A DNA stretch of 64,000 nt from Pseudoalteromonas xiamenensis (lineage in GTDB: Bacteria; Pseudomonadota; Gammaproteobacteria; Enterobacterales; Alteromonadaceae), in NCBI RefSeq assembly GCF_030994125.1, contig NZ_CP099917.1:3332001-3396000 (forward strand), written 5' to 3'. Of this stretch, positions 1-9,301 are shown piece by piece; within the stretch, counting starts at the first letter, position 1; each line of letters starts with the position of its first letter. The notes beneath the pieces were generated by a model. That model did not search any database. It was not told the origin of the DNA and was given only the letters and a program-made list of their open reading frames with translations. Made by a program: the position numbers and the translations under genes.

Positions 1-241
1 CAATTTCAGCATTTAACCCAGACTCAAGCAGCACACAGATTTCATCCAGCGAAAAACCACCAAACTGCGCTAAGGAAATGACAGACAATTTTTCCACAAC
101 ATTTGCCTTAAATATTCGCGTCAGCCCTTTGCGCCCAATTGGTTTGATAAGACCTTTTTCTTCGTAATAACGAATGGTTGAAGAAGGAACTCCTGATAAT
201 TTTGATACTTGCTGAATATCTAGTTCAGGTTTTTCGCTCAT
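1..241 (-). CDS. MerR-family transcriptional regulator, partial
   Basis: The N-terminal 80 residues of a MerR-type regulator, reading leftwards off the window. The winged-helix signature is clear: a helix-turn-helix around VSKLSGVPSSTIRYYEEKGL (residues 11-30) and then the GLTR wing. MerR proteins bind as dimers between the -35 and -10 elements and untwist an over-long spacer when they sense a signal. The gene is divergent from the MFS transporter gene at 312, and the 70-bp gap holds a promoter of just that architecture, so it probably controls the transporter and itself. The effector-binding C-terminus is missing, so the signal cannot be guessed. Confidence 0.9.
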   Translation of the reverse strand, partial: MSEKPELDIQQVSKLSGVPSSTIRYYEEKGLIKPIGRKGLTRIFKANVVEKLSVISLAQFGGFSLDEICVLLESGLNAEI

Positions 242-246
242 ACCTC

Positions 247-277
247 TTGACCTCAAGTCGACTTGAAGTCGTAGTAT
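247..277 (+). promoter_or_regulatory. MerR-type promoter with 19-bp spacer and palindromic operator
   Basis: A -35 box TTGACC (247-252) and a -10 box TAGTAT (272-277) are separated by 19 bp, the over-long spacing typical of MerR-activated promoters. The spacer is filled by a palindrome with the perfect core CAAGTCGACTTG (254-265); with its flanks it resembles the SoxR-type CCTCAAG...CTTGAGG box. It faces the MFS gene at 312 and lies next to the divergent MerR gene. Confidence 0.75.
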
Positions 278-311
278 AGTTTTCAAGCCGATTAACTTCA
301 AGAGGTTCCCT

Positions 312-1738
312 ATGAAGTCCTCTCTTAGACGAAAAAATCAAGAACCAAAGACAATATCGCACCGTATGATCTTAGCTATGCTGGCATTTGCTACGCTATT
401 ACCTTCGCTTGCAATCAGCAGCGTGAATCTCACATTCCCCATTCTTGCCACACAACTGGACGTATCATTTTCACAAGTTCAATGGTTGACCATAGCTTAT
501 ATGTTAAGTCTGACGTCAACCCTAGTCATCGCAGGCAAAGTCATTGATGCAAAAGGCGAGAAAAAGGTACTTATTATCGGGCTAATGATATTCATTGGCG
601 CATCCATCGCTTTAGGTACGAACACAGATCTTTACCATTTGATTTTTTTCAGAGCTATCCAAGGCATCGGGGGCGCAATGCTAATCGCAGTAAATATGGT
701 GATTGCGAGCAAAACATTTGAAAAGAACAAAGTTGGTTCCGCAATTGGGTTGATTGGCAGCATGTCAGCAATCGGTACAGGAGCGGGTCCAGTGGCGGCG
801 AGCTTCTTGATTGAATATTGGAGCTGGCAAAGTGTATTTCTAATCAACATACCTATTGCCGCTGCAATCTTAGTTCTTGCCCTTTATTACTTGCCAGCTA
901 ATAAAACCAAGACGAGCCAGTCGATAAATTACAAGGCCGCCCTTCTGTTTTTTTAACAATTGCATTTTCAACCACAACCTTAAAAACAACAGAGTCTGGT
1001 TTGGGCAGTTTTACTCTAATTTTGACAATGGTTTCCATCGGCATGTTAGCAGCCTTTGTTACCTATGAAAGGCAAACAAATCAACCCTTATTCAATGTGG
1101 AAACACTAAAAGAACCAACGCTATTAATCAGCCTATTTACAAATTTCTTGATCGCTAATGTCGTCATGATTTCTCTTATCATTGGCCCATTTTATCTGAC
1201 ATTGGCGTTACAACTATCAATTGTAGAAACGGGGTTCGTCATGATAGCTAGCCCTGTCACGGTTGCCATGTTCGCCTTTCTGTCCGGTAAGTTAACTAAC
1301 AAGATTAATCTAGACAACTTGGCACTTGTTGGTATCACCGTGATTACCTTGGGTGCAGTATGGATGACACAGATAACCGCAACTGACGGCACTATAGGTT
1401 ACATAATTGGACTGGTGATTATGGGCTCTGGATATGCGACTTTCACCTCAGCGAACAATACGCTCACTATGTTAAAAGTTAATTCCAGCAACAAAGGTTT
1501 GCTTTCCGGTACTTTAAGCTTATCTAGAAACTTGGGACTAATGATAGGAGCTACAATAAGCAGCAACTTATATTCATTCATCACAGGCTTGTCTCAACAA
1601 GCAGAGCCTAGCCCACTTCTTTTGTCTGACGGCGTAAACATGGTGTATTTCGTCGCACTTCTAGCCCTATTTACGGCTTTAAGCATTCAATTTTTTAATA
1701 AGCAGACTAAGGGTAAGAACCAAGTCAATACTGCCTAA
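312..1738 (+). pseudogene. MFS drug transporter (DHA2-like), interrupted by -1 frameshift in a poly-T run
   Basis: Two consecutive open frames together make one major facilitator efflux protein of about 475 residues. Part one (312-956) starts at an ATG with AGAGG 7 bases before it and carries helices 1-6, with a motif-A-like loop (GKVIDAKGEKK) and a motif-C-like stretch (GSMSAIGTGAGP). It stops at TAA 954-956 directly after seven Ts (948-954). Part two continues without any gap of homology-like sequence in the -1 frame (LTIAFSTTT...) to 1738. One extra T would restore a single gene. This is a real null allele, a homopolymer sequencing error, or a slippage site. The likely role is export of drugs or other small molecules across the inner membrane under the MerR regulator. 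Confidence 0.8.
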
Positions 1739-1779
1739 AACCCTTCATTTTTAAACAACCAAAATAGAGGTTAACTACG

Positions 1780-2271
1780 ATGAAAAATACATTAAATGAA
1801 GTCATTAGTGAAATTCAATCGCATTGGCAAGGGTTGAACTCTCATACAGTTGAACAAACGCGAGCACAATTGCAGCGATTGGCTCAAACCCCAGTTACAG
1901 AGCCGTGGTTTGAGCGTTTACTTCAAGAAAAACCAGAAAGCCAAGAGTTACATCGGGATGATAAACTCGGCTTTATCTTGCTTGCCCACTTTGAAAAAAA
2001 GGCGCTATACAGAGTTCCTCATAATCATGGTGCAGGATGGGTCTTTTACGCTTTACATAGCGGGGAAATGGAAGTTTCAACCTATAAACAAATAACTAAT
2101 CAGGACGGCCATACGACTCTCGTTAGTCGAGGATCAAATATTGTAAAACCAGGCAACGTGACGACCTACCTACCAGGGGATATTCATGACACCGAATGCC
2201 TATCGGATTGGGTGTTGATGTTTCGCTTAACCAGTTGCGACTTTAAGGAAGAAAAAAATCAGGCCGACTGA
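1780..2271 (+). CDS. Cupin protein of the cysteine dioxygenase-like type
   Basis: A 163-residue soluble protein starting 41 bases after the MFS gene with GAGG before the ATG, so possibly in the same operon. The cupin motif 1 region reads VPHNHGAGWVFYALHSGEME (around residues 79-98) and a motif 2-like region reads PGDIHDTE (around 131-138). These supply the histidines and acidic residues that bind iron or another divalent metal in the cysteine dioxygenase/cupin superfamily. The substrate cannot be told from sequence; such proteins oxidise thiols or act as small-molecule sensors. Confidence 0.6.
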   Translation: MKNTLNEVISEIQSHWQGLNSHTVEQTRAQLQRLAQTPVTEPWFERLLQEKPESQELHRDDKLGFILLAHFEKKALYRVPHNHGAGWVFYALHSGEMEVSTYKQITNQDGHTTLVSRGSNIVKPGNVTTYLPGDIHDTECLSDWVLMFRLTSCDFKEEKNQAD

Positions 2272-2623
2272 TTCAGTTCAAAAATCATATTCGTAATAAG
2301 TAATTGTAGAAAGTTTACGCTTATATGCTCTATAAAGTTCCCTCTGGCAATTTATAGAGCTAAGATTGGCGTTGTGATCAGTGTCATCTGTTTTACTAAT
2401 TTTTGTCGACGGATTAAATAAGTAATACGAACACTTTCAACCTCCTGAGTTCACAATATTTAAACTGCTAACCTAACTCGATTTGGGTCAGAAGCGAGTT
2501 ACGCTGATGGTCCGCTTTTGGGATATTTTGATTGGCAGAACACACAGGCTTCTCATCGCATTTAGTTAGTCGATAGTAAAGTCTGCGTGGATTGGACAAG
2601 GTCGGTCACTTTTTGCAATGTTA

Positions 2624-2651
2624 CACTTCAAACTGCAAACAGTTCGAAGTG
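2624..2651. repeat. 12-bp hairpin with 4-base loop
   Basis: Arms CACTTCAAACTG (2624-2635) and CAGTTCGAAGTG (2640-2651) pair at 11 of 12 positions around the loop CAAA. No T-run follows on either side, so it is not an obvious terminator. Confidence 0.7.
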
Positions 2652-3099
2652 AAAGTCGCTACAATCTCCTAAAAATATTCCATCCCCACTTAATATAAAA
2701 TCATTATGAAGTTTATCAAGTTAATATTTTTATTCAAAATCCAACCGTAATATAAATAATCACTCGAACATTAAAATTCATACCAAAATCAAGTTACTTT
2801 ACACCTGAATTTTTTGTCGATTTCACCCAGTAGCAAAGCTTTAAATTCGATAGTCAATAAAAGTGAAATTCGGCGAAAATTTCAAAGCGAAGTTAGTAGG
2901 ATGCGAAGTTAGGTTATTCAGCTTTCGGCAAAAAATAAAACAATCACTGTTCAATTGCTTGACTTGCTTTAAAAGCGAAGCATCATTGTTTTATAAGCCA
3001 TAAACTCGTTATGCCATACAAAAAATTTGACTCCTTTATCTTGGAATGAAACTTGTGGTAATGAACAAGGTTGAGGAAAATATCATATCGAGTTTTCAT

Positions 3100-3121
3100 A
3101 ACTAGCCAACGATGGCTAGTT
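3100..3121. repeat. 9-bp perfect hairpin with 4-base loop
   Basis: Arms AACTAGCCA (3100-3108) and TGGCTAGTT (3113-3121) pair perfectly around ACGA. There is no T-run. It lies in the gene-free stretch before the YcaQ-like gene. Confidence 0.7.
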
Positions 3122-3486
3122 TATGCACATGGCGTGGTTATATTGTAACTAATAGCGGTTGATTGGGTGAAGATATATTGCTAATTTTAAGAAATTTTTA
3201 AATGAAATTTTACTAATCGTATTTTTAATTAATCTTGCTAATTGACCTTTGTCTCTATTCATTCGTTCAGACATACGTGCTGCTGTACAATTATCTGAGG
3301 TGTAGCATTGGCTAGAACAGGTGATAAGGCTATTGGAAAATCAAGTCAGTTTGTTTTTTCGATAGAGTGTAGTTTGGATGCCCAGACCTGTGAGTAAGTT
3401 GTCTGTACAAAAGGTTACATATTTGAATGTTGGAAAGGTGTCGTTAGTGCCAATGCCATTGATTTTTATGGGATGAAAAAAATAAT

Positions 3487-4662
3487 ATGGAACTGCTTGA
3501 ACAATTAAGAGGAATCGCGATTGCCTCGCAAGGATTGCAGTCGGAAGTTAAAGCACATGACGACTTACTCGCAACTAAACAAGCCATTAAACATTTAGGT
3601 TATGTGCAAATCGACACACTGAGTGTTGTTGAACGAGCACACCACCATGTGTTGTGGAGTCGAGTTCCAAGTTATCAACCTGACTACCTAAATCAACTTG
3701 TAAAACAACAATCTATTTTCGAATATTGGTTTCATGCTGCGGCATATTTACCGATGGATGACTATCGATTTGCACTCGTCAAAATGAACAGCATACGAAA
3801 TGGTGAAAGCCCATACCATCAAAAGACCAATCCTAAATTAGAGCACGAAGTTCTCTCGCGTATTAAGTCTGAGGGGCCTATGCGACTTCGAACACTGGAT
3901 AACCAAGGTGGGGGAGGTGGCAGTGGCAGCTGGTGGAATTATGGCCCAGTGAAGCGCACCATTGAACAACTTTTTATGCGTGGTGAACTGATGGTAACGC
4001 AGCGACATGGAATGGAGAAGGAGTACGACTTAGCAGAGCGCTGCTTGCCAAGCGAGCTTAATACCAGAGTACCTACAATCAGCGAATTCGCAGAATATTT
4101 ATTCAATACGACGAAACGGGCACATGGTGTATTCAATTGGAAACAACTCGTTCATCTACGAAAAGGACAATCACTGAGAGAGCAAATGCGACAGCTCCTT
4201 CTTGACCATGTGCAAACTGGTGATATTAAGGTCATTAAACAAGAAAAAGGGGGAGATCTTTACGTTGAGAGTCAACTTCTTGAGCAGACCACGTCTCCCA
4301 ATAAGTTACTTAAGATTTTATCGCCATTTGATAACTTGGTGATCCATCGAGAACGACTAAAAGCGTTGTTCAATTTTGACTATAAAATAGAGTGCTATGT
4401 GACGGCGAATAAACGCCAATACGGGTATTTTTGTTTGCCTATTTTATTCGGTGATAAATTAGTGGCGCGATTGGATTGCAAAGCGCACAGAGCAGAAAAG
4501 CGGCTTGAGGTCATTAGTTTACATCTAGAAAATGTGGTCTTTAATGAGCAGGCATTCTTTAGTGCCTTGCTAGAAGAGCTTGAAAAATTTGCACATTTCA
4601 ATGGTTGTGTCACGCTCAGTCTCGATGCCATTGGAGAGCATGCATTGAAATGGCACGCTTAA
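3487..4662 (+). CDS. YcaQ-type DNA glycosylase (winged-helix, HTH_42 family)
   Basis: A 391-residue cytoplasmic protein, close to the length of E. coli YcaQ. Members remove alkylated bases and unhook interstrand crosslinks. The N-terminal part carries GYVQIDTLSVVERAHHHVLW; its QID (residues 41-43) fits the Q-hydrophobic-D catalytic motif of the YcaQ subgroup rather than the QxQ of AlkZ. A second family signature, FEYWFHAAAYLP, follows around residues 80-91. A glycine-rich GGGGGSGSWW segment (around 141-150) precedes the middle winged-helix domains. It stands alone after a long non-coding stretch and is probably monocistronic. The start ATG has only a weak purine stretch before it. Confidence 0.8.
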   Translation: MELLEQLRGIAIASQGLQSEVKAHDDLLATKQAIKHLGYVQIDTLSVVERAHHHVLWSRVPSYQPDYLNQLVKQQSIFEYWFHAAAYLPMDDYRFALVKMNSIRNGESPYHQKTNPKLEHEVLSRIKSEGPMRLRTLDNQGGGGGSGSWWNYGPVKRTIEQLFMRGELMVTQRHGMEKEYDLAERCLPSELNTRVPTISEFAEYLFNTTKRAHGVFNWKQLVHLRKGQSLREQMRQLLLDHVQTGDIKVIKQEKGGDLYVESQLLEQTTSPNKLLKILSPFDNLVIHRERLKALFNFDYKIECYVTANKRQYGYFCLPILFGDKLVARLDCKAHRAEKRLEVISLHLENVVFNEQAFFSALLEELEKFAHFNGCVTLSLDAIGEHALKWHA

Positions 4663-4857
4663 ATATAATTGCAGGCTTTTTAAACCTTTCGAAAATTGCT
4701 CTCGTCTTATTCAAAAAGACCGGTATGCGAGATTGCAGATCGTTGGGTTATTGAGTCCTTTATAGTTATAGACAAATTCACACCTGCCATCCTTAAATCT
4801 CAACTTATCGCGATTGAAAACAACAACTGGCCTTGCCAACTATTTAGGGATAAGAAC

Positions 4858-6186
4858 ATGAATTTGGTTACCCGTCTCAAGCGAAGTGTGATTTTTGTCT
4901 TAACACTCGGCGTATTCGGCTGCGCATCAGACAATCAAAATGAACCTCAGGCCAAGTATTTGGTAAGCGATGTGGCATTTGTAAATGGTCACATTTTTAG
5001 CGCTGAAAATGGCTTTGTGGATGAGGTATTCATCGTAAGAGAAGGTTCTGTAATTGCAAATGTTGACAATTTAACATCGGATTTTTCTGGAAAAGTGGTC
5101 AACTTAGCGGGGAAGTGGGTGATCCCTGGACTTATTGATATGCATACGCACTCGTATGGTAACTTCATTCCAAATGCGAAAAATGACTCTCCCGGCACAG
5201 AAATCATTGCTCAACGTGTGCTTAAAGCTGGCGTTACTGGATTTGTAGACTTGTTTGGCTACGAACAAAAGCTATTAGAGGTAAGAGCAAAGCAACGCAG
5301 TGGCGCATTTATTGGTGCCGACATGTATGCCAGTTTAACCTGTTTCACTGCGCCAAAAGGACATTGTTCCGAATATGGAATTCCAACGCGGACCGTGACG
5401 ACGGTTGAAGAGGCGATAAGCCAAATGGACGACCTCGCGCAATATAAACCCGATGTAATTAAAATTGTGTACCAACCGACTGACGACCAACCATCTATAT
5501 CCAAGGAAATCTTTGCGCAATTAGTGAAATCGGCAGATGAATTTGGCATCAAAACAATTGTACATATCAAGACATGGCAAGATGTAAGAGATGCCGTTGA
5601 GGTTGGCGCGAGTGCGATTACGCATGTCCCGCGGGGGGAAATTCCTTTGGATGTGCTTGTGTTGATGGCAAAGTCGGGAATGACAATGATACCGACACTG
5701 GCTGTTCACAATGATTTTATCAATTTTCTGTTCGACGACTCCGTTTTAGATGCGCCGCTATTGAAACAGTTGGTGCCTGAATCGCTCATCGCAGCATATC
5801 GAGCCCCATCCCTTTTGGAAAAATATAAAGACCGTAAGGCTGAATTTGAGGAACGTAATCGAATCGCGTTTGCTGCTGTTAATGCAATGCATAAGGCTGG
5901 CGTTCGAGTTTTAGTGGGTACGGACGCTGGAAATTGGAATACGGTTCAAGGCTACTCCGTGCACCGCGAGATGAAATTACTGACTGAAGCTGGGTTTACA
6001 CCAGAGGAGGCAATCGCGGCCGCAACAACGTACTCTGCTGAATTCTTAGGAATAAAAGTCGGTACAAATGAAGGAGAGCGAGCAAATTTTGTTGTGCTAA
6101 ACAACTCACCAACCAAAACTATCCTAAATACTCAGGACATCGCATTTGTCGTGAAAGATGGCGAGGTGGTGGTTCCAAAAGAATAG
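4858..6186 (+). CDS. Amidohydrolase-family lipoprotein
   Basis: A metal-dependent hydrolase of the amidohydrolase superfamily (imidazolonepropionase/prolidase-like branch) of 442 residues. The metal-binding HxH is in GLIDMHTHS, and the C-terminal active-site aspartate is in VGTDAGN. I place the start at 4858, not at the upstream in-frame ATG at 4696. From 4858 the protein opens with a good lipoprotein signal peptide (MNLVTRLKRS..., lipobox VFGC with Cys22), while the upstream 54 codons look non-coding. It should be tethered to a membrane on the periplasmic side, perhaps hydrolysing peptides or cyclic amides. The substrate is unknown. Confidence 0.75.
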   Translation: MNLVTRLKRSVIFVLTLGVFGCASDNQNEPQAKYLVSDVAFVNGHIFSAENGFVDEVFIVREGSVIANVDNLTSDFSGKVVNLAGKWVIPGLIDMHTHSYGNFIPNAKNDSPGTEIIAQRVLKAGVTGFVDLFGYEQKLLEVRAKQRSGAFIGADMYASLTCFTAPKGHCSEYGIPTRTVTTVEEAISQMDDLAQYKPDVIKIVYQPTDDQPSISKEIFAQLVKSADEFGIKTIVHIKTWQDVRDAVEVGASAITHVPRGEIPLDVLVLMAKSGMTMIPTLAVHNDFINFLFDDSVLDAPLLKQLVPESLIAAYRAPSLLEKYKDRKAEFEERNRIAFAAVNAMHKAGVRVLVGTDAGNWNTVQGYSVHREMKLLTEAGFTPEEAIAAATTYSAEFLGIKVGTNEGERANFVVLNNSPTKTILNTQDIAFVVKDGEVVVPKE

Positions 6187-6416
6187 CATTGTTGAAGTTT
6201 TGCGAGGTTTAGTTGCATACATCGAGAGTCGTCTTTTTTCATCGTAATCCTTTTTAATTCAATGCGATTAAATAGCGTTGTGTTAGATTTGGGTAATTCT
6301 TTGTGCTTACGGTCTCCTGTTTGTGGTAAAACAAAAACAGGCGTGTCGATATGCACATAGAATTCATTGGATTTTGTGGGTTTGATAATTCAATAGAACA
6401 GAAAGGAAGTTGAGAA

Positions 6417-6866
6417 ATGGCCATCACTTTAAGAGACATCACGAAAGACAATTGGGTTGATATGATTAACCTTGAAATTTCAAAAGAACAAGAGCGCTTT
6501 GTCGCGCTGCCTTCTGAAGCGATTGCAGCGTCTAAATTCTATGACCACTATATAAACCGTGGTATTTACTTTGGTGATAAACCTGTTGGTTTTATTCAAT
6601 ATTACCCAAATTTAGGCGATGGAAAACCGAACGAAATTTTCATTGATCAGTTGCTCATTGACGTTAGTGTACAAGGCCAAGGTTACGGCACCGAGGCGGT
6701 CAAATTGGCTTTAGAGGAAATTAAACAATTAAAAGGATTCAATTCAGTCTCAATTTGTTATGTTGAGGGTCATGATGTGATGAAAGCCTTTTTTGAACGT
6801 TTTGATTTTAACGTGGTAGAACAAGACGAATTTGATGAAACCATTATGGAATTGCATTTCGCGTAA
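6417..6866 (+). CDS. GNAT acetyltransferase (spermidine acetyltransferase-like)
   Basis: A 149-residue Gcn5-related N-acetyltransferase. The acetyl-CoA pyrophosphate loop is QGQGYG (within VSVQGQGYGTEAV), after the strand FIDQLLIDV. The opening (NWVDMINLEISKEQERFVAL) resembles polyamine-acetylating members such as Bacillus Blt/PaiA, but substrate assignment by this alone is weak. It is preceded by AAGGAAG 7 bases before the ATG and followed closely by the PhzF-like gene. Confidence 0.7.
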   Translation: MAITLRDITKDNWVDMINLEISKEQERFVALPSEAIAASKFYDHYINRGIYFGDKPVGFIQYYPNLGDGKPNEIFIDQLLIDVSVQGQGYGTEAVKLALEEIKQLKGFNSVSICYVEGHDVMKAFFERFDFNVVEQDEFDETIMELHFA

Positions 6867-6923
6867 GCCTTTTTACACTATTTGCAAAAACGTGTAGTTT
6901 TAATCAGAGTTGGAGATGAACTT

Positions 6924-7790
6924 TTGGAAACCGTTCAAGCGTATTTAGTGAATGCCTTTACAGCCGATGGAACAGGCGGTAATCCAGCCGGTGTTGTGTT
7001 ACACGCAGACTCATTATCAGACCAACAAAAATTGGCTATCGCGAAAGAGGTTGGCTTTTCTGAAACGGCGTTCGTATGTCAGGATAACGAAGTTGATTTC
7101 GCCGTGTCGTTTTTTACGGTGACTGATGAGGTCGACTTCTGCGGTCACGCAACGTTAGCCGCGTTTTCAACGATGTATGCTCACGGTTTAATCACTGAGG
7201 GGCACTATATCCAAAGAACTAAAGCGGGCTTACTTGGTGTAAATGTCGATGCAACGGGGCATGTAGTGATGGAGCAACGACTGCCCGAATTTAAAGACGT
7301 ATTTGACTACGAGCTCATTGCGCCGCTTATTGGTATTGAAGCTGAACGTTTAGCGTCAACCAATCTACCTATTGAAGTGGTTTCAACCGGGTTGTCAGAT
7401 CTAATCGTCGCGGTTCCGTATGGCAGTCTTGATAGTCTTATCGTTGATGAGCCGAAACTCATGGCGTTTTGCAAGGAGCATAATGTGGTGGGATTGCATG
7501 CGTTTGAATTATGTAATCAGGAGCACGAAGTCACAGCGAGTTGCCGGAACTTTGCACCTTTGTTTGGTATTTCGGAAGAATCTGCGACGGGGAGTTCAAC
7601 CGGTGCGCTAGCGAGTTATTTAACTAAACACATTGACGGTATAGAGACGCAATTTTTGTTTGAGCAAGGTCGAGCCATGGGCTGTATGTCAAAGTTATCG
7701 GCGTCTATTAAACTTCAAGGACAAACAATCACTCAGGTTAGGGTAGGCGGTTTTGCGAAGCAGTTTGATACTCAAACTATTCACGTTTAA
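6924..7790 (+). CDS. PhzF-family isomerase/epimerase-like protein
   Basis: A member of the PhzF (diaminopimelate-epimerase-fold) family, 288 residues from the proposed start. PhzF itself isomerises a phenazine precursor, but most members outside phenazine clusters have unknown substrates, and no phenazine genes are nearby. Visible motifs are NAFTADGTGGNPAGVV, the active-site glutamate in VGFSETAFV, DFCGHATLAAF, and ATGSSTGALASYL near the C-terminus. I choose TTG at 6924 because GGAG stands 8 bases upstream; the open frame reaches back to 6882. It follows the GNAT gene by under 60 bases, so the two may be cotranscribed. Confidence 0.8.
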   Translation: METVQAYLVNAFTADGTGGNPAGVVLHADSLSDQQKLAIAKEVGFSETAFVCQDNEVDFAVSFFTVTDEVDFCGHATLAAFSTMYAHGLITEGHYIQRTKAGLLGVNVDATGHVVMEQRLPEFKDVFDYELIAPLIGIEAERLASTNLPIEVVSTGLSDLIVAVPYGSLDSLIVDEPKLMAFCKEHNVVGLHAFELCNQEHEVTASCRNFAPLFGISEESATGSSTGALASYLTKHIDGIETQFLFEQGRAMGCMSKLSASIKLQGQTITQVRVGGFAKQFDTQTIHV

Positions 7791-7897
7791 GGTGCTATTT
7801 GAACTATTCTTTGAATTGAGGGAATAGATAAGAACAATTGAAATCAGAACCGAAGCCCGTAGCATAGAATAAAATGACGCAGTAAGAATGTTTATAT

Positions 7898-8365
7898 ATG
7901 ATCACTAAGTTGAACCAAGCTAATAAAGATGTTGCACGTCAGATATATAATGTTTTTCAGCGTTCTTACGCCATAGAAGCCAAACTTATAGGCACACAAC
8001 ATTTCCCCCCATTATCTCGTCGTGTTTTAGATATTGCTGACTCTACCACCCATTTTTTTGGTTATTTTGAAAATGAAGCGTTAGCAGGGGTTATCGAGGT
8101 CTCACTCCAGTATGAGCAGTTAGACATTGACAGTTTAACGGTAGATCCGGACCATTTTAAAAAAGGAATAGCGACTCAGCTGATTCACTTTGTTTTAGCG
8201 AATTTTGAGCATACAGAAGCAACAGTGGAAACGGCGGCTGCTAATGCTCCAGCCATTACTTTATATCAAAAACAAGGGTTTACAGAATATAAGCGTTGGA
8301 CACCATCGCACGGAATAGAAAAAATCGCGTTTTTAATGAAAAGCTCGACGGTCGAGTCAATGTAA
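7898..8365 (+). CDS. GNAT acetyltransferase
   Basis: A 155-residue acetyltransferase. Strand 4 and the acetyl-CoA loop read LDIDSLTVDPDHFKKGIATQ, with KKGIAT standing for the usual Q/RxxGxG/A, and the C-terminal part has ALYQK-like packing (ITLYQKQGFTEYKRW). The substrate is unknown. It starts at an ATG without a strong Shine-Dalgarno. It is the second of five GNAT genes in the window. Confidence 0.75.
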   Translation: MITKLNQANKDVARQIYNVFQRSYAIEAKLIGTQHFPPLSRRVLDIADSTTHFFGYFENEALAGVIEVSLQYEQLDIDSLTVDPDHFKKGIATQLIHFVLANFEHTEATVETAAANAPAITLYQKQGFTEYKRWTPSHGIEKIAFLMKSSTVESM

Positions 8366-8603
8366 GTTGAGTGTGTAATATTCATTTGAAATCCAATGTA
8401 TTAAAGCATTAAACGGAAAATCAAAAAATTGTATGTCACAACAAGGAAAAGCAACGCGTGCTTGCTCGTCTTGTATTGAGCGAATGCTTATTGGGTCCGA
8501 TTCGCGACTTGAAATAAATCCATCTTCTTCACTCTTGCTCTATTCAAAAGACGACTCTACAATGCCGCGCCCCTGATACTGGGGTCTTTTTTGGAGTGTT
8601 ATC

Positions 8604-9167
8604 GTGAATCCCACTTTTGCCAATCCAGCCCCTCTCGGTTTAATGGGCTTTGGAATGACAACCGTTCTTTTGAACATTCATAATGCCGGTTTTTTCCCAA
8701 TTAGCGCCATGATTTTGGCGATGGGGCTTTGTTATGGCGGACTCGCTCAGATAATCGCGGGTATTATGGAATATCGTCGCAATAATACATTTGGTATGAC
8801 AGCTTTCCTATCTTATGGTCTGTTTTGGTGGAGTCTGGTGCTGACTTTAGTTTTACCTAAAATGGGTCTGGCAGAGCCAACATCACCAGAATATATGGGA
8901 TGCTATTTGTTTATGTGGGGTGTGTTTACCTTGTTTATGACATTAGGCACGTTTAAATACAACAAGGTGGAACAAGCTATTTTTGCTGGTTTAACGTTGT
9001 TGTTTTTCTTGCTGGCCATTCGCGATTTCACAGGTCATACATTGATTGGTGTCATTGCGGCATATGAAGGTATATTCGTGGGCTGTTTGGCCATTTATCT
9101 TGCTATGGCAACGGTTTTAAATGAACAATTTGGTCGTACTGTGTTGCCAATTGGCATGCCAAAATAA
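8604..9167 (+). CDS. satP: Acetate/succinate uptake transporter, SatP (GPR1/FUN34/YaaH family)
   Basis: A 187-residue inner-membrane protein with six predicted helices. It begins with the family signature [14 protein letters not shown] (residues 6-19) and has the conserved [20 protein letters not shown] segment. Family members such as E. coli SatP take up acetate and succinate with protons. The start is GTG at 8604 with GGAG 9 bases upstream. It is probably monocistronic, with hairpins after it before the convergent TonB receptor gene. Confidence 0.9.
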   Translation: MNPTFANPAPLGLMGFGMTTVLLNIHNAGFFPISAMILAMGLCYGGLAQIIAGIMEYRRNNTFGMTAFLSYGLFWWSLVLTLVLPKMGLAEPTSPEYMGCYLFMWGVFTLFMTLGTFKYNKVEQAIFAGLTLLFFLLAIRDFTGHTLIGVIAAYEGIFVGCLAIYLAMATVLNEQFGRTVLPIGMPK

Positions 9168-9229
9168 TGAGTATTGATCTGTAATTCAAAGCACTCCGAT
9201 TTCTCGGTGAGTGTTCATTTTATTTCAGA

Positions 9230-9294
9230 CCACACTGCATAATATCGATTATAGAAGCAGTGTGGTGGATCCCTCCAAATACCATTTTGGAGGG
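9230..9294. terminator. Two adjacent hairpins between convergent genes
   Basis: The first hairpin has arms CCACACTGC (9230-9238) and GCAGTGTGG (9257-9265). The second has CCCTCCAAA (9271-9279) and TTTGGAGGG (9286-9294). Both pair perfectly. They lie between the ends of satP and the TonB receptor gene, so they probably end transcription from both sides, although neither has a long T-run. Confidence 0.6.
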
Positions 9295-9301
9295 CGACAT
9301 C

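Larger units (their letters stand above)
2272..3486. other. Gene-free AT-rich stretch of 1.2 kb
   Basis: No open frame of convincing length or with a ribosome-binding site is visible on either strand. The segment is AT-rich and holds several perfect or near-perfect inverted repeats (listed separately at 2624 and 3100, plus AACTCG/CGAGTT at 2475-2500). It may be decayed coding or mobile sequence. I cannot assign any part of it. Confidence 0.6.

Noticed and set aside
4696..4857. Longer N-terminus of the amidohydrolase
   Set aside because: The 54 extra codons do not resemble protein, and starting at 4858 gives a proper lipoprotein signal peptide.
6882..7790. Phenazine biosynthesis locus from the PhzF-like gene
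   Set aside because: No other phz genes are nearby; PhzF-like proteins are widespread outside phenazine producers.
8571..8594. Possible terminator (CCCC...GGGG then TCTTTTTT) before satP
   Set aside because: The stem has only four pairs and it would terminate nothing but the leader of satP. It could be an attenuator, but the evidence is too thin.
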